From the NCBI GenBank assembly GCA_964642165.1, contig CAZXOC010000421.1, positions 1 through 5,147 of the forward strand: a stretch of DNA of 5,147 bases, written 5' to 3'. The translations under genes and the position numbers were made by a program. The stretch is from CAYRVX01 sp964642165 (lineage in GTDB: Bacteria > Planctomycetota > Phycisphaerae > SM23-33). Below, piece after piece: positions 1 to 5,147 of this stretch. The notes beneath the pieces were generated by a model. That model made no database searches. It had not been told where the DNA came from and saw only the letters and a program-made list of their open reading frames with translations. Position 1 is the stretch's first letter; each line of letters begins with the position of its first letter.

Positions 1-50
1 CGCCGGACAGGCCGCCGGGCAGGCTGCCGGACAAGTCGGCGGACAGGTCC
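1..50. repeat. Imperfect 12-base tandem repeat, four copies
   Basis: Units CGCCGGACAGGC, CGCCGGGCAGGC, TGCCGGACAAGT and CGGCGGACAGGT follow one another at 1-12, 13-24, 25-36 and 37-48. The array touches the window edge and may continue leftwards. The unit is a multiple of three, so copy changes keep the frame. In the transposase frame it encodes the tetrapeptides RRTG, RRAG, CRTS, RRTG. Confidence 0.6.
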
Positions 51-210
51 ATTCGGCGTTGCCGCACGGACGAGCCATGAATCTGCGTACGGCTGGCCGC
101 TGGGCGGCCGGTCGTTTGTGCAGAAACTCGAGGCGTTGCTGGGACGAACGCTCCTGCCGCGGAAGCGGGGCCCAGAGCCCAAGGCCAAGCAAGAAGCCAA
201 ACGGAATTGA
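1..210 (+). CDS. C-terminal part of an IS200-like / REP-associated tyrosine transposase (5' end outside window)
   Basis: Frame 1 is open from the window edge to a TGA at 208-210. From about position 88 it reads YGWPLGGRSFVQKLEALLGR, then TLLPRKRGPEPKAKQEAKRN and stop. This closely resembles the usual end of Y1 (HUH) transposases related to IS200 and the REP-associated RAYT proteins: a GRPLG motif, an F-V-x-x-LE-x-LLGR-x-L helix and a basic Pro/Lys tail. The match is from memory, not alignment. The catalytic HUH and Tyr residues would lie to the left, outside the window, so I cannot tell whether the gene is whole. Two points suggest decay or divergence: GRPLG appears as GWPLG, and residues 1-28 (bases 1-84) are a low-complexity Arg/Gly/Thr stretch built on a 12-base repeat rather than recognisable transposase sequence. 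It converges on the esterase gene, with 162 bases between the stops. No start codon is visible. Confidence 0.6.
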   Translation, partial: RRTGRRAGCRTSRRTGPFGVAARTSHESAYGWPLGGRSFVQKLEALLGRTLLPRKRGPEPKAKQEAKRN

Positions 211-245
211 GTATGGTGTTTCCGGGATTGGAATTGCGGAATTGG
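203..245. repeat. Cluster of GGAATTG words at the transposase 3' end
   Basis: GGAATTG occurs at 203-209 (overlapping the transposase stop), 230-236 and 238-244, with a near copy GGGATTG at 224-230. The last three form a nearly continuous run. Position directly after a transposase stop suggests a piece of the element's right end or of the repeats such transposases act on, but I cannot define a boundary or a target-site duplication. Confidence 0.4.
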
Positions 246-319
246 TCATTCTCCCGTGCGTCGAAGAAGCTCGCCAGTGGACCCGGCCCATGCCGAACAC
301 GTGCCTGGCGAAGGCCCCC

Positions 320-341
320 GGGCCGACGCAGTGCGTGGCCC
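320..341. terminator. Bulged hairpin between the convergent genes, possible terminator
   Basis: GGGCC (320-324), a one-base bulge (G325), ACGC (326-329), loop AGT (330-332), GCGT (333-336) and GGCCC (337-341) form a nine-pair GC-rich stem with a three-base loop. It lies 31 bases beyond the esterase stop on the minus strand and about 110 bases beyond the transposase stop on the plus strand, which suits a shared terminator. Neither strand has a T-run after it, so intrinsic termination is uncertain. The rest of 211-372 shows nothing else I can support. Confidence 0.3.
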
Positions 342-372
342 CGGAATGGCCTATCCGTGCAGGCGCGGCCGC

Positions 373-2355
373 TTAGTCTTCCTTCGCAGCCTTGGCCCGT
401 TCGGCCTCCGCGGCTTTCTGCTTTTCCCAGGCGGCCCTGTCCTTGGCGTACTGCTCCTTCAGCTTCGCGATCGTCGTTTCGGCCTCGCGGATGCGGCGCT
501 CGGTGTCGGCGAGGGTCAACTCCTTTCGAAGCCGGCCGGAGAGCCACCGGCGGGCCGATCTGGCGTCCATGCCTTTCGGCGTCGGCAGCTTGATCGGCGT
601 TTCCTCCAGAACCCAGTCGTCGCTGCGCTGTGTGGCCAAGGGAATGCCGCGCCCGTTGACGATGTTCGCCATCGGGTTTCGCGCCCAGGCGTAGCGGTAG
701 TGCTTCGGGAGCGGCACGAACGGGCTGCTGAGGGTCAGCATGTTCCGCTTGTATTGGAGACGGTTGCGGCTGTCTCGCTTGCCGTCGGTGTACCAGTCGA
801 TCTCGGCCGGGCAGAACCGGCGGTCGGCCCCGGCGATGGCGAAGCCCAGCAGCTTCCCATCGCTGTCGTCTCTGGTCTTGACGGCCGTGCTGAGGGTCAG
901 CCGGATCTTCCCATCGGCGACCTTTACCTCGGTGATCGCCGGCGGCAGCCAGTTCTCCTCGGCGCCCCGCCCGGCGAGGAGCCCGTACCGGGTCGTCAGC
1001 GCCCACTTGGCGGCCCGCTCGCCGACGGGGACCTTGATCTGCGGATGGTACCAGCTCTTGCGCTGATCGAAGCTGCTTACGAAACCGATGGTCTCGTCAC
1101 CGGCGTTGCGGAAGTCAACGAACGTCTTGTACTGGCCCTCCCGCAGGAGCACGCCAACGTCGTACATCGGCTGCACGAAGCTCTCGCGCGTCTGCGGCGC
1201 CCCGGCCGTGCAGAGCGAGATGATGCAGAACGGGAGCTTCTCATCCGCCAGCGCTCGCCGCCATGCGGTGATCATCTTGCCGAAGGCCTGGTAGTACATC
1301 CGCGCCCCCGCCGAACCGCTGAAGCAATTGTTGAACCCGTGGTGGAACAACGCCCCCGCCACCGCCAGGCCCTCGAGCGGCCGGATCATGCTGGCGTAGC
1401 GGCAGCCCGGGCGGTTCTTGTCGGCGACCGGGCCCGGCCGAAGGTCGCTCGGCGGCTTCTGGCCCGCCGGGATGGGCTGGCCCTTCTTCTTGCGGGCCTC
1501 GTTTCGCCGGTGGAAAGCGGCGATGCGCCTCTCCAGGTCGGCCTTCGGGTCGAACGCGGTGATCTTCTCGGCCCATTCCTTGCGCATCGCCCGCGTCTCG
1601 GCGCCGGGGACCTTCTTCAGCACCGCCTCGGGCGTCCAGGCCTCGACGGTGGTCCCGCCGACGGATACGTCGATCAGGCCGATCGGCACCTGCGCAGCCA
1701 TGTGGAGCCGCCGGGCGAACACGTAGCCGATCGCCGACAAATCCCGCGCCGCCTCCGGCGTGCAGACATCCCAGTCGCCCTTGCGGAAGTGCCGCTTCGA
1801 CCAGTCGCTCCACTCGTGCAGCCGCTGGAAGCTCGCGACCGACTTGAACCCCTGCCCGCGCGGCATCGTCAGCAGGCGGATCTGGGGGAAGTTCGCCGAG
1901 ATGACCTCCAGCTCCCCGTCGTCCACCTTGCTGATGGGAAACTCCATGTTGCTCTGCCCGCCGAGGACCCAGATGTCGCCGATGAGGATGTTCTCGAGCT
2001 TGAGCGTTCTGCTCTTGCCTTTGATCCGCATCACCTGTGGCGTGCTGCTTGCCGGCATGGGCTTGAGGGACACCTTCCACGAACGGTCGGAACCGGCGAC
2101 GGTATCGGCGGTCTGTCCGGCGAACGATACGGTGATCTTCTCGCCGGGGCCCGCCCAGCCCCAGATGGTGACGGGCTTGTCCCGCTGCAGGACCATGTTC
2201 GTCTGGAAGATGTTGCTCACGCACAGGTCCTTGCCGATGGCCGGAACGTCGACGACATCCTCGCGAGGCAGTTTCGTCCGGCTACCTTGCGCATCCACGA
2301 TTCCACAGCAGAACGAAACCAGGATCAGGTACGACAGGATCAGATGCCGAATCAT
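373..2355 (-). CDS. Secreted sialate O-acetylesterase-like SGNH hydrolase with C-terminal coiled-coil tail
   Basis: A 660-residue exported protein of the sialate O-acetylesterase (SASA / DUF303) group, whose members remove acetyl groups from sialic acids or other acetylated sugars; the substrate here is unknown. Residues 1-23 are a signal peptide (hydrophobic LILSYLILVSF, likely cut after VDA), so it should act outside the cytoplasm. Residues about 45-120 form an N-terminal beta-rich domain (SNIFQTNMVLQRDKPVTIWG). The nucleophile motif GQSNM is at 133-137, with Ser135. The family block VPIGLIDVSVGGTTVEAW is at 223-240, followed by a charged insert at about 250-315. The usual WYQGESN block appears as FHHGFNN (337-343) and the usual DIHP as WYHP (435-438, His437), so the Asp commonly placed two residues before His is absent. 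Residues 591-660 form a charged, probably coiled-coil extension. Start: an upstream in-frame GTG at 2406 is possible, but the ATG at 2355 has AAGGGA six bases before it and begins the signal peptide. It lies 224 bases downstream of the DUF6288 gene on the same strand. Confidence 0.88.
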   Translation of the reverse strand: MIRHLILSYLILVSFCCGIVDAQGSRTKLPREDVVDVPAIGKDLCVSNIFQTNMVLQRDKPVTIWGWAGPGEKITVSFAGQTADTVAGSDRSWKVSLKPMPASSTPQVMRIKGKSRTLKLENILIGDIWVLGGQSNMEFPISKVDDGELEVISANFPQIRLLTMPRGQGFKSVASFQRLHEWSDWSKRHFRKGDWDVCTPEAARDLSAIGYVFARRLHMAAQVPIGLIDVSVGGTTVEAWTPEAVLKKVPGAETRAMRKEWAEKITAFDPKADLERRIAAFHRRNEARKKKGQPIPAGQKPPSDLRPGPVADKNRPGCRYASMIRPLEGLAVAGALFHHGFNNCFSGSAGARMYYQAFGKMITAWRRALADEKLPFCIISLCTAGAPQTRESFVQPMYDVGVLLREGQYKTFVDFRNAGDETIGFVSSFDQRKSWYHPQIKVPVGERAAKWALTTRYGLLAGRGAEENWLPPAITEVKVADGKIRLTLSTAVKTRDDSDGKLLGFAIAGADRRFCPAEIDWYTDGKRDSRNRLQYKRNMLTLSSPFVPLPKHYRYAWARNPMANIVNGRGIPLATQRSDDWVLEETPIKLPTPKGMDARSARRWLSGRLRKELTLADTERRIREAETTIAKLKEQYAKDRAAWEKQKAAEAERAKAAKED

Positions 2356-2571
2356 CTCAAGTCCCTTTTGTGAAGACACTATGCCTTGCGGCCCGGCTAC
2401 ACTCACCTATTCCAAGTCTCCCTTGATCACACGGATGGGGCCCTCCCGGTGCTTTGCTGCTATCACACTGTGCATAAGCGGCAATCACGAGGCCCTCGGA
2501 CTCCATTTGCATGAAGTCGCCGCAGCGACGCTCCGTTCGGGACGAGCCCACTGCTTTCCTATCCCCGTACG
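2356..2571. other. Intergenic region between the two minus-strand genes; no gene seen
   Basis: Short frames exist here on both strands, but none has a recognisable product or a convincing ribosome binding site. I could not find a -35/-10 pair with acceptable spacing. A small perfect hairpin, GTCGC-CGCA-GCGAC at 2516-2529, has only five pairs and no T-run. A gap of this length leaves room for a promoter of the esterase gene, so co-transcription with the upstream gene cannot be assumed. Confidence 0.5.
2362..2367 (-). promoter_or_regulatory. Ribosome binding site deciding the esterase start
   Basis: On the minus strand AAGGGA lies six bases before the ATG at 2355. This supports that start over the GTG at 2406, which would place 17 polar residues before the signal peptide and has only a distant GGGAG upstream. 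Confidence 0.65.
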
Positions 2572-2588
2572 ACCGAGTCCTACTCGGT
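2572..2588 (-). terminator. Perfect hairpin spanning the stop codon of the DUF6288 gene
   Basis: ACCGAGT (2572-2578) and ACTCGGT (2582-2588) are exact inverted repeats around a three-base loop. On the minus strand the stem starts in the last two sense codons, and the loop plus the next base carries the TAG stop. No T-run follows, so it is a weak terminator candidate; it could also act as a 3'-end stabiliser. Confidence 0.3.
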
Positions 2589-4997
2589 GCGCATCAACTC
2601 GGGGTATTCGTCCGAGGCCTCAATTTCACGGATCGTTTCGCGAACGACCTTGGCCTTTTGGAGACTCAATCTCCGAGGGAAGTTCTTCTCGCCTTTCTGG
2701 AAGCGGTCGGCGATCCGTTTCAGTTCCGGAACGGTGGACTTCGCGTGGGCGCCGTAGCTGAGCAGGATCTTCATCAGTTGGGGGGTTCGCTTCTCGCTGG
2801 CCCAGGGGTTCTGCGTTCGTATGTACTTCACGCACGCTTCGATCCCTTCCCTGACGCGATGCTTCGCCAAGAGCCGCAGCCCCTCCATGCGGATCCCGTC
2901 GGCGAACATGATCCCGCTCGGGGCGGGCTCGACGATCGCCCTGTGGATGGCGGGCAGGAGAGGTTTGACCTCCTCGAAGCTGAGATTGGCGTAGACGCTC
3001 CCCAAGGTGCCTCTCGCCCGCCCGTCTTCGTTCTGAAGGCCGGCACGGACGGCCTTCATAAGCCGCTCGCGGTCGATGCCTTCGAGGGACTTGCTGATCA
3101 GACCGCCTCGCCTGGCGAACAGGGCGAAGCAGAGGTAGCGCTGCTCCATATTGCGAGGGTCGTTCTTGGGGTCGCTCTTCGTGAGCCTTTCGAGCATCTC
3201 GGGAACGGCCGCTTTGGCCGGCTGGCCAATCCCCGCAAGTGCCTCGGCAGCCAGGATTCGCAGCCACAGGTCGTCGCTGCGGAACGTCTTGAGCAATGCC
3301 GGTACCGCCGACCCGCCGCGCGTGCGCTGCATCTTGAGCGCCTGGCAGGCGCCGTATCGCGTGTAGAGGTCCGGGGCGTCCAGCAGACGGATCAACCGGT
3401 CCATCACGTCGTCCTGCCGGCGTCCCAGCGCCATCCCCGCCCGCTCCCGGACGACGGGCGACCAACTGCCCAGGCGGGCAAGGAGCTGCTCGGTGCTCAG
3501 CTTGTCGTAGAAGCTGTTGCGATCCTTGTTGCTCCAGCCCCGGCCGTCGTCGATGAGGCTTTGGGCGGTGGGCGCGTCCACCGGCGGGATGCAGCTTTTC
3601 CGCTTGCCCGTCAGGTGGATCTTCTTGAGCGGCATCGCGTAAGCCAGGAGATAGGCCCCGGTGCAGTCCCAGCCCGGGTAGCTGTCGTTCCTCATGGCCG
3701 GCGGCCCCTGGTGGAGGAAGGTTCCGTCCCAGCGGCGCGCGAGGTCGTAATACCAGGCGCCGAACTCCTTCATCCACGCCCCGGTGGCGCGGGGGCCCAA
3801 CTGCGCCACGCCGGGCAGCGACCACAGCATGTTGAAGAAGTTGCCGGTGTGACCGGTGTCGCGTTCGGGGCCATGGGAGGCGACGCACATCCGCGAGAAG
3901 TACCGGGCCCCCTCGACATCGCCGAGCAGGTGGAACATCAGCGCGGCGATTCCGTCCTTGCCGTTGTCCTCGTGCATCTGGATCCAGGGGCGGTGGTCGC
4001 CGTAGGGAACGCTGCCCTTGCCGACGTAGAACCGGAGCAGACGCACACTTCTCTTGATGGCCCGATTCAGCCTGGGATCTCTCACCCCCGCTTCCCGCGC
4101 CAGGATCAGCGAGGTGGTCAGCGGCAGGCCCGGGGCGTTCATCATCCCGTAGCCGCCGAGTCGTCCGTCGGGCCGCGCGAAGCGGTGGCCCCAGGAGCCG
4201 ACGATGCTTTGCCCGTTCGCCGCTTCGAGTGCGAGACGCCGCAAGCCCGGCATGACCGACTCGTCGCCGGTCGCCATCGCGTACTCGGAGAGCAGCATGA
4301 TAACGTAGCCGTAATACCACGTCTGGAAGCTGCCGGCCGAGTAGCCCGCCGCCCATTTGGCCTCCCTCTTCACCAGCGGAAGGTATTCGGGATTGCCGCT
4401 GGCCAACAGCGCCAGGGCATTCAGGCAACGCGTGATCGGGTTCTGCCGGTAGGAGGGGGCCGCGACCCGTTTCGCCAGCGCCTTGCAGCCTTGCTCGAGA
4501 ATGCGCTTCGACTTCGGGCAATCGTAGGGGGCGGTTGCGCTGTACGTGCCGAGGACAGGCAGCTTCACGACGACCGTCTTCGTCCTGCCGCCCCGCCAGC
4601 GGATGAGCGACAAGGAGCCGCGGCGGCCCTCCTTCTCGGCCTCGGTGAGCGCCTTGCCCATCTCGGTGCGAGGGTCGTAGGAGAACGGCTTGCCGCCGAC
4701 TCCCAGGATCACGTCGCCGACCGCGAGGACCCCGTCGGCCGGGGAGTTCCTGTCCACCTTCGTGATGCGGATCTGCCGCGCGTCGGCGGTCACCAGCCTG
4801 TCGCTGTACATCCACCCGCGCGCCCCAGTGGCCCCGAGCGTCCAGTCGTGGTTCGCGCCCTTGGGGATCGCGTCGCCCTTGGTGAAGTCGGGCATCGCCA
4901 TCTTCTTCGCGGCGCCGACGAGCGGGCCGGGCAAGACCAGAAATGCGGCAAGCGCCAGCGAGGCGATTCCGGGGAACGGATGGATGTCAGTTCTCAT
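2580..4997 (-). CDS. Secreted DUF6288-type protein: PDZ-like domain, helical barrel-like middle, HEAT repeats
   Basis: An 805-residue exported protein that I recognise as DUF6288 family, common in planctomycetes and without a known reaction. Residues 1-30 are a signal peptide (hydrophobic IASLALAAFLVLPGPLVGAA). Residues about 50-66 carry the family opening, GATGARGWMYSDRLV at 55-69. Residues about 75-150 are PDZ-like, with SPADGVLAVGDVILGVGGKP at 85-104. Residues about 155-465 are helical with repeated aromatic-rich blocks: YDCPKSKRILEQGCKAL (158-174), FQTWYYGYVIMLLSEYA (224-240), SWGHRFARPDGRLGGYG (268-284), WIQMHEDNGKDG (338-349), SHGPERDTGHTGNFFN (374-389) and YPGWDCTGAYLLAYA (440-454). 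This pattern suggests an alpha/alpha barrel with a polar pocket. Residues about 500-605 are clear HEAT-like repeats (VVRERAGMALG, LYTRYGACQAL, LWLRILAAEALAGIG), with weaker helical repeats to about 760. The ATG at 4997 is chosen because GAAGGA lies five bases upstream and the signal peptide starts there; a TTG at 5048 is the longer option. The frame is intact. A scaffold or binding role is as likely as an enzymatic one. Confidence 0.9.
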   Translation of the reverse strand: MRTDIHPFPGIASLALAAFLVLPGPLVGAAKKMAMPDFTKGDAIPKGANHDWTLGATGARGWMYSDRLVTADARQIRITKVDRNSPADGVLAVGDVILGVGGKPFSYDPRTEMGKALTEAEKEGRRGSLSLIRWRGGRTKTVVVKLPVLGTYSATAPYDCPKSKRILEQGCKALAKRVAAPSYRQNPITRCLNALALLASGNPEYLPLVKREAKWAAGYSAGSFQTWYYGYVIMLLSEYAMATGDESVMPGLRRLALEAANGQSIVGSWGHRFARPDGRLGGYGMMNAPGLPLTTSLILAREAGVRDPRLNRAIKRSVRLLRFYVGKGSVPYGDHRPWIQMHEDNGKDGIAALMFHLLGDVEGARYFSRMCVASHGPERDTGHTGNFFNMLWSLPGVAQLGPRATGAWMKEFGAWYYDLARRWDGTFLHQGPPAMRNDSYPGWDCTGAYLLAYAMPLKKIHLTGKRKSCIPPVDAPTAQSLIDDGRGWSNKDRNSFYDKLSTEQLLARLGSWSPVVRERAGMALGRRQDDVMDRLIRLLDAPDLYTRYGACQALKMQRTRGGSAVPALLKTFRSDDLWLRILAAEALAGIGQPAKAAVPEMLERLTKSDPKNDPRNMEQRYLCFALFARRGGLISKSLEGIDRERLMKAVRAGLQNEDGRARGTLGSVYANLSFEEVKPLLPAIHRAIVEPAPSGIMFADGIRMEGLRLLAKHRVREGIEACVKYIRTQNPWASEKRTPQLMKILLSYGAHAKSTVPELKRIADRFQKGEKNFPRRLSLQKAKVVRETIREIEASDEYPELMRTE

Positions 4998-5002
4998 GAT
5001 GG

Positions 5003-5008
5003 TCCTTC
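5003..5008 (-). promoter_or_regulatory. Ribosome binding site deciding the DUF6288 gene start
   Basis: GAAGGA on the minus strand ends five bases before the ATG at 4997, an almost ideal Shine-Dalgarno spacing. It rules against the upstream TTG at 5048, which has no such sequence and would add a basic stretch before the signal peptide. Confidence 0.7.
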
Positions 5009-5071
5009 GCCGGAAACTGTACCGCCTGTCTGGCACTGGGAAGCCCAAGCGGGATGTCCTGGATAGCCTCT

Positions 5072-5102
5072 GGCCGATCCCGGCGCCCCGGGACCATCGG
5101 CC
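5072..5102. other. Strong GC-rich stem-loop upstream of the DUF6288 gene
   Basis: GGCCGAT (5072-5078) pairs with ATCGGCC (5096-5102), and inside it CCCGG (5079-5083) pairs with CCGGG (5088-5092). The result is a 12-pair stem with a three-base bulge (ACC, 5093-5095) and loop CGCC. It sits 75-105 bases before the start codon. No T-run follows on either strand. It could end an upstream transcript, act in the leader of this gene, or be a dispersed palindromic repeat. Confidence 0.5.
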
Positions 5103-5131
5103 TTCCCGGCGATTCTATCGCCGATCCCGGC
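5073..5131. repeat. 12-base direct repeat GCCGATCCCGGC, two exact copies
   Basis: GCCGATCCCGGC occurs at 5073-5084 and 5120-5131, with a diverged middle copy (GCCTTCCCGGC) at 5100-5110. The copies overlap arms of the two hairpins, so the repeat and the palindromes are parts of one structured block that may continue beyond the window. Confidence 0.5.
5107..5123. other. Second perfect stem-loop upstream of the DUF6288 gene
   Basis: CGGCGAT (5107-5113) and ATCGCCG (5117-5123) are exact inverted repeats around the loop TCT. It lies four bases from the larger hairpin at 5072-5102, making a tandem pair. No T-run follows. Its role is unknown. Confidence 0.45.
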
Positions 5132-5147
5132 ATCCGCAAGCACGTCT

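Noticed and set aside
12..27. CRISPR-like repeat at the left edge
   Set aside because: Units are 12 bases, directly adjacent, with no spacers, so this is a simple tandem repeat.
315..325. GGCCCCCGGGCC-like palindrome near the esterase 3' end
   Set aside because: Too short, with an impossibly small loop; part of it belongs to the better hairpin at 320-341.
59..376. A 105-codon plus-strand frame at the left edge
   Set aside because: It overlaps the transposase end in another frame and overlaps the esterase stop; the peptide has no family resemblance.
256..2373. A 705-codon plus-strand open frame covering the whole esterase gene
   Set aside because: It is antisense to a clear esterase gene. 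Its product is a low-complexity Arg/Leu/Gly/Pro/His-rich chain with no recognisable motif, as expected from third-position GC bias.
2404..2406. GTG start for the esterase
   Set aside because: It would add 17 residues before a normal signal peptide and lacks a well-spaced ribosome binding site; the ATG at 2355 is better on both counts.
2516..2529. GTCGC-CGCA-GCGAC hairpin as a terminator of the DUF6288 gene
   Set aside because: Only five pairs and no T-run, about 50 bases past the stop; common by chance in GC-rich DNA.
2357..2551. A 64-codon minus-strand frame in the gap between the two genes
   Set aside because: No recognisable sequence, no good ribosome binding site, and it runs into the esterase ribosome binding site.
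1760..2761. A 333-codon plus-strand frame crossing the intergenic region
   Set aside because: It overlaps the 5' part of the esterase gene and the 3' end of the DUF6288 gene in antisense, with no recognisable product or ribosome binding site.
2626..4815. A 729-codon minus-strand frame inside the DUF6288 gene
   Set aside because: It is the same DNA read one base off; the product is Arg/Gly/Gln-rich with no motif, while the other frame gives a coherent multi-domain protein.
2511..5066. An 851-codon plus-strand open frame covering the whole DUF6288 gene
   Set aside because: It is a mirror of the real gene's codon bias, with no domain, no signal peptide and Arg/His/Gln-rich composition. Its length alone is not evidence in GC-rich DNA.

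Overview
The window is GC-rich and reads as ordinary chromosome from a planctomycete or a related uncultured bacterium. This rests on recognising a DUF6288-type secreted protein and a secreted sialate O-acetylesterase-like SGNH hydrolase of a kind I associate with Planctomycetota. No rRNA or other marker gene is present, so the assignment is an inference.

Layout: two long genes lie on the minus strand and fill most of the window. The first transcribed (4997 down to 2580) encodes an 805-residue exported protein with a signal peptide, a PDZ-like domain, an alpha/alpha-barrel-like middle and a HEAT-repeat C-terminus. After a 224-base gap comes the second (2355 down to 373), a 660-residue exported esterase-like protein with a GQSNM nucleophile motif. 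Both have a clear Shine-Dalgarno sequence in front of an internal ATG that begins a signal peptide, so these starts are preferred over the longer GTG or TTG starts. At the left edge, on the plus strand, an open frame running in from outside the window ends at 210. It carries the C-terminal signature of an IS200-like / REP-associated tyrosine transposase and converges on the esterase gene.

Non-coding stretches: 211-372 lies between the convergent ends and holds a short GGAATTG repeat cluster and a bulged hairpin that could serve as a terminator. 2356-2579 holds no gene I can support. 4998-5147, upstream of the DUF6288 gene, holds two strong GC-rich stem-loops and a 12-base direct repeat.

Function: both large proteins should be exported, and their adjacency and shared strand suggest a joint role in handling acetylated glycans or another extracytoplasmic polymer. 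Co-transcription is not shown. I see no phage, CRISPR, tRNA or defence system. The most unusual material is the departure of the esterase from the canonical active-site motifs, its added coiled-coil tail, the uncharacterised fold combination in the DUF6288 protein, and the palindromic DNA near both ends together with a transposase remnant.
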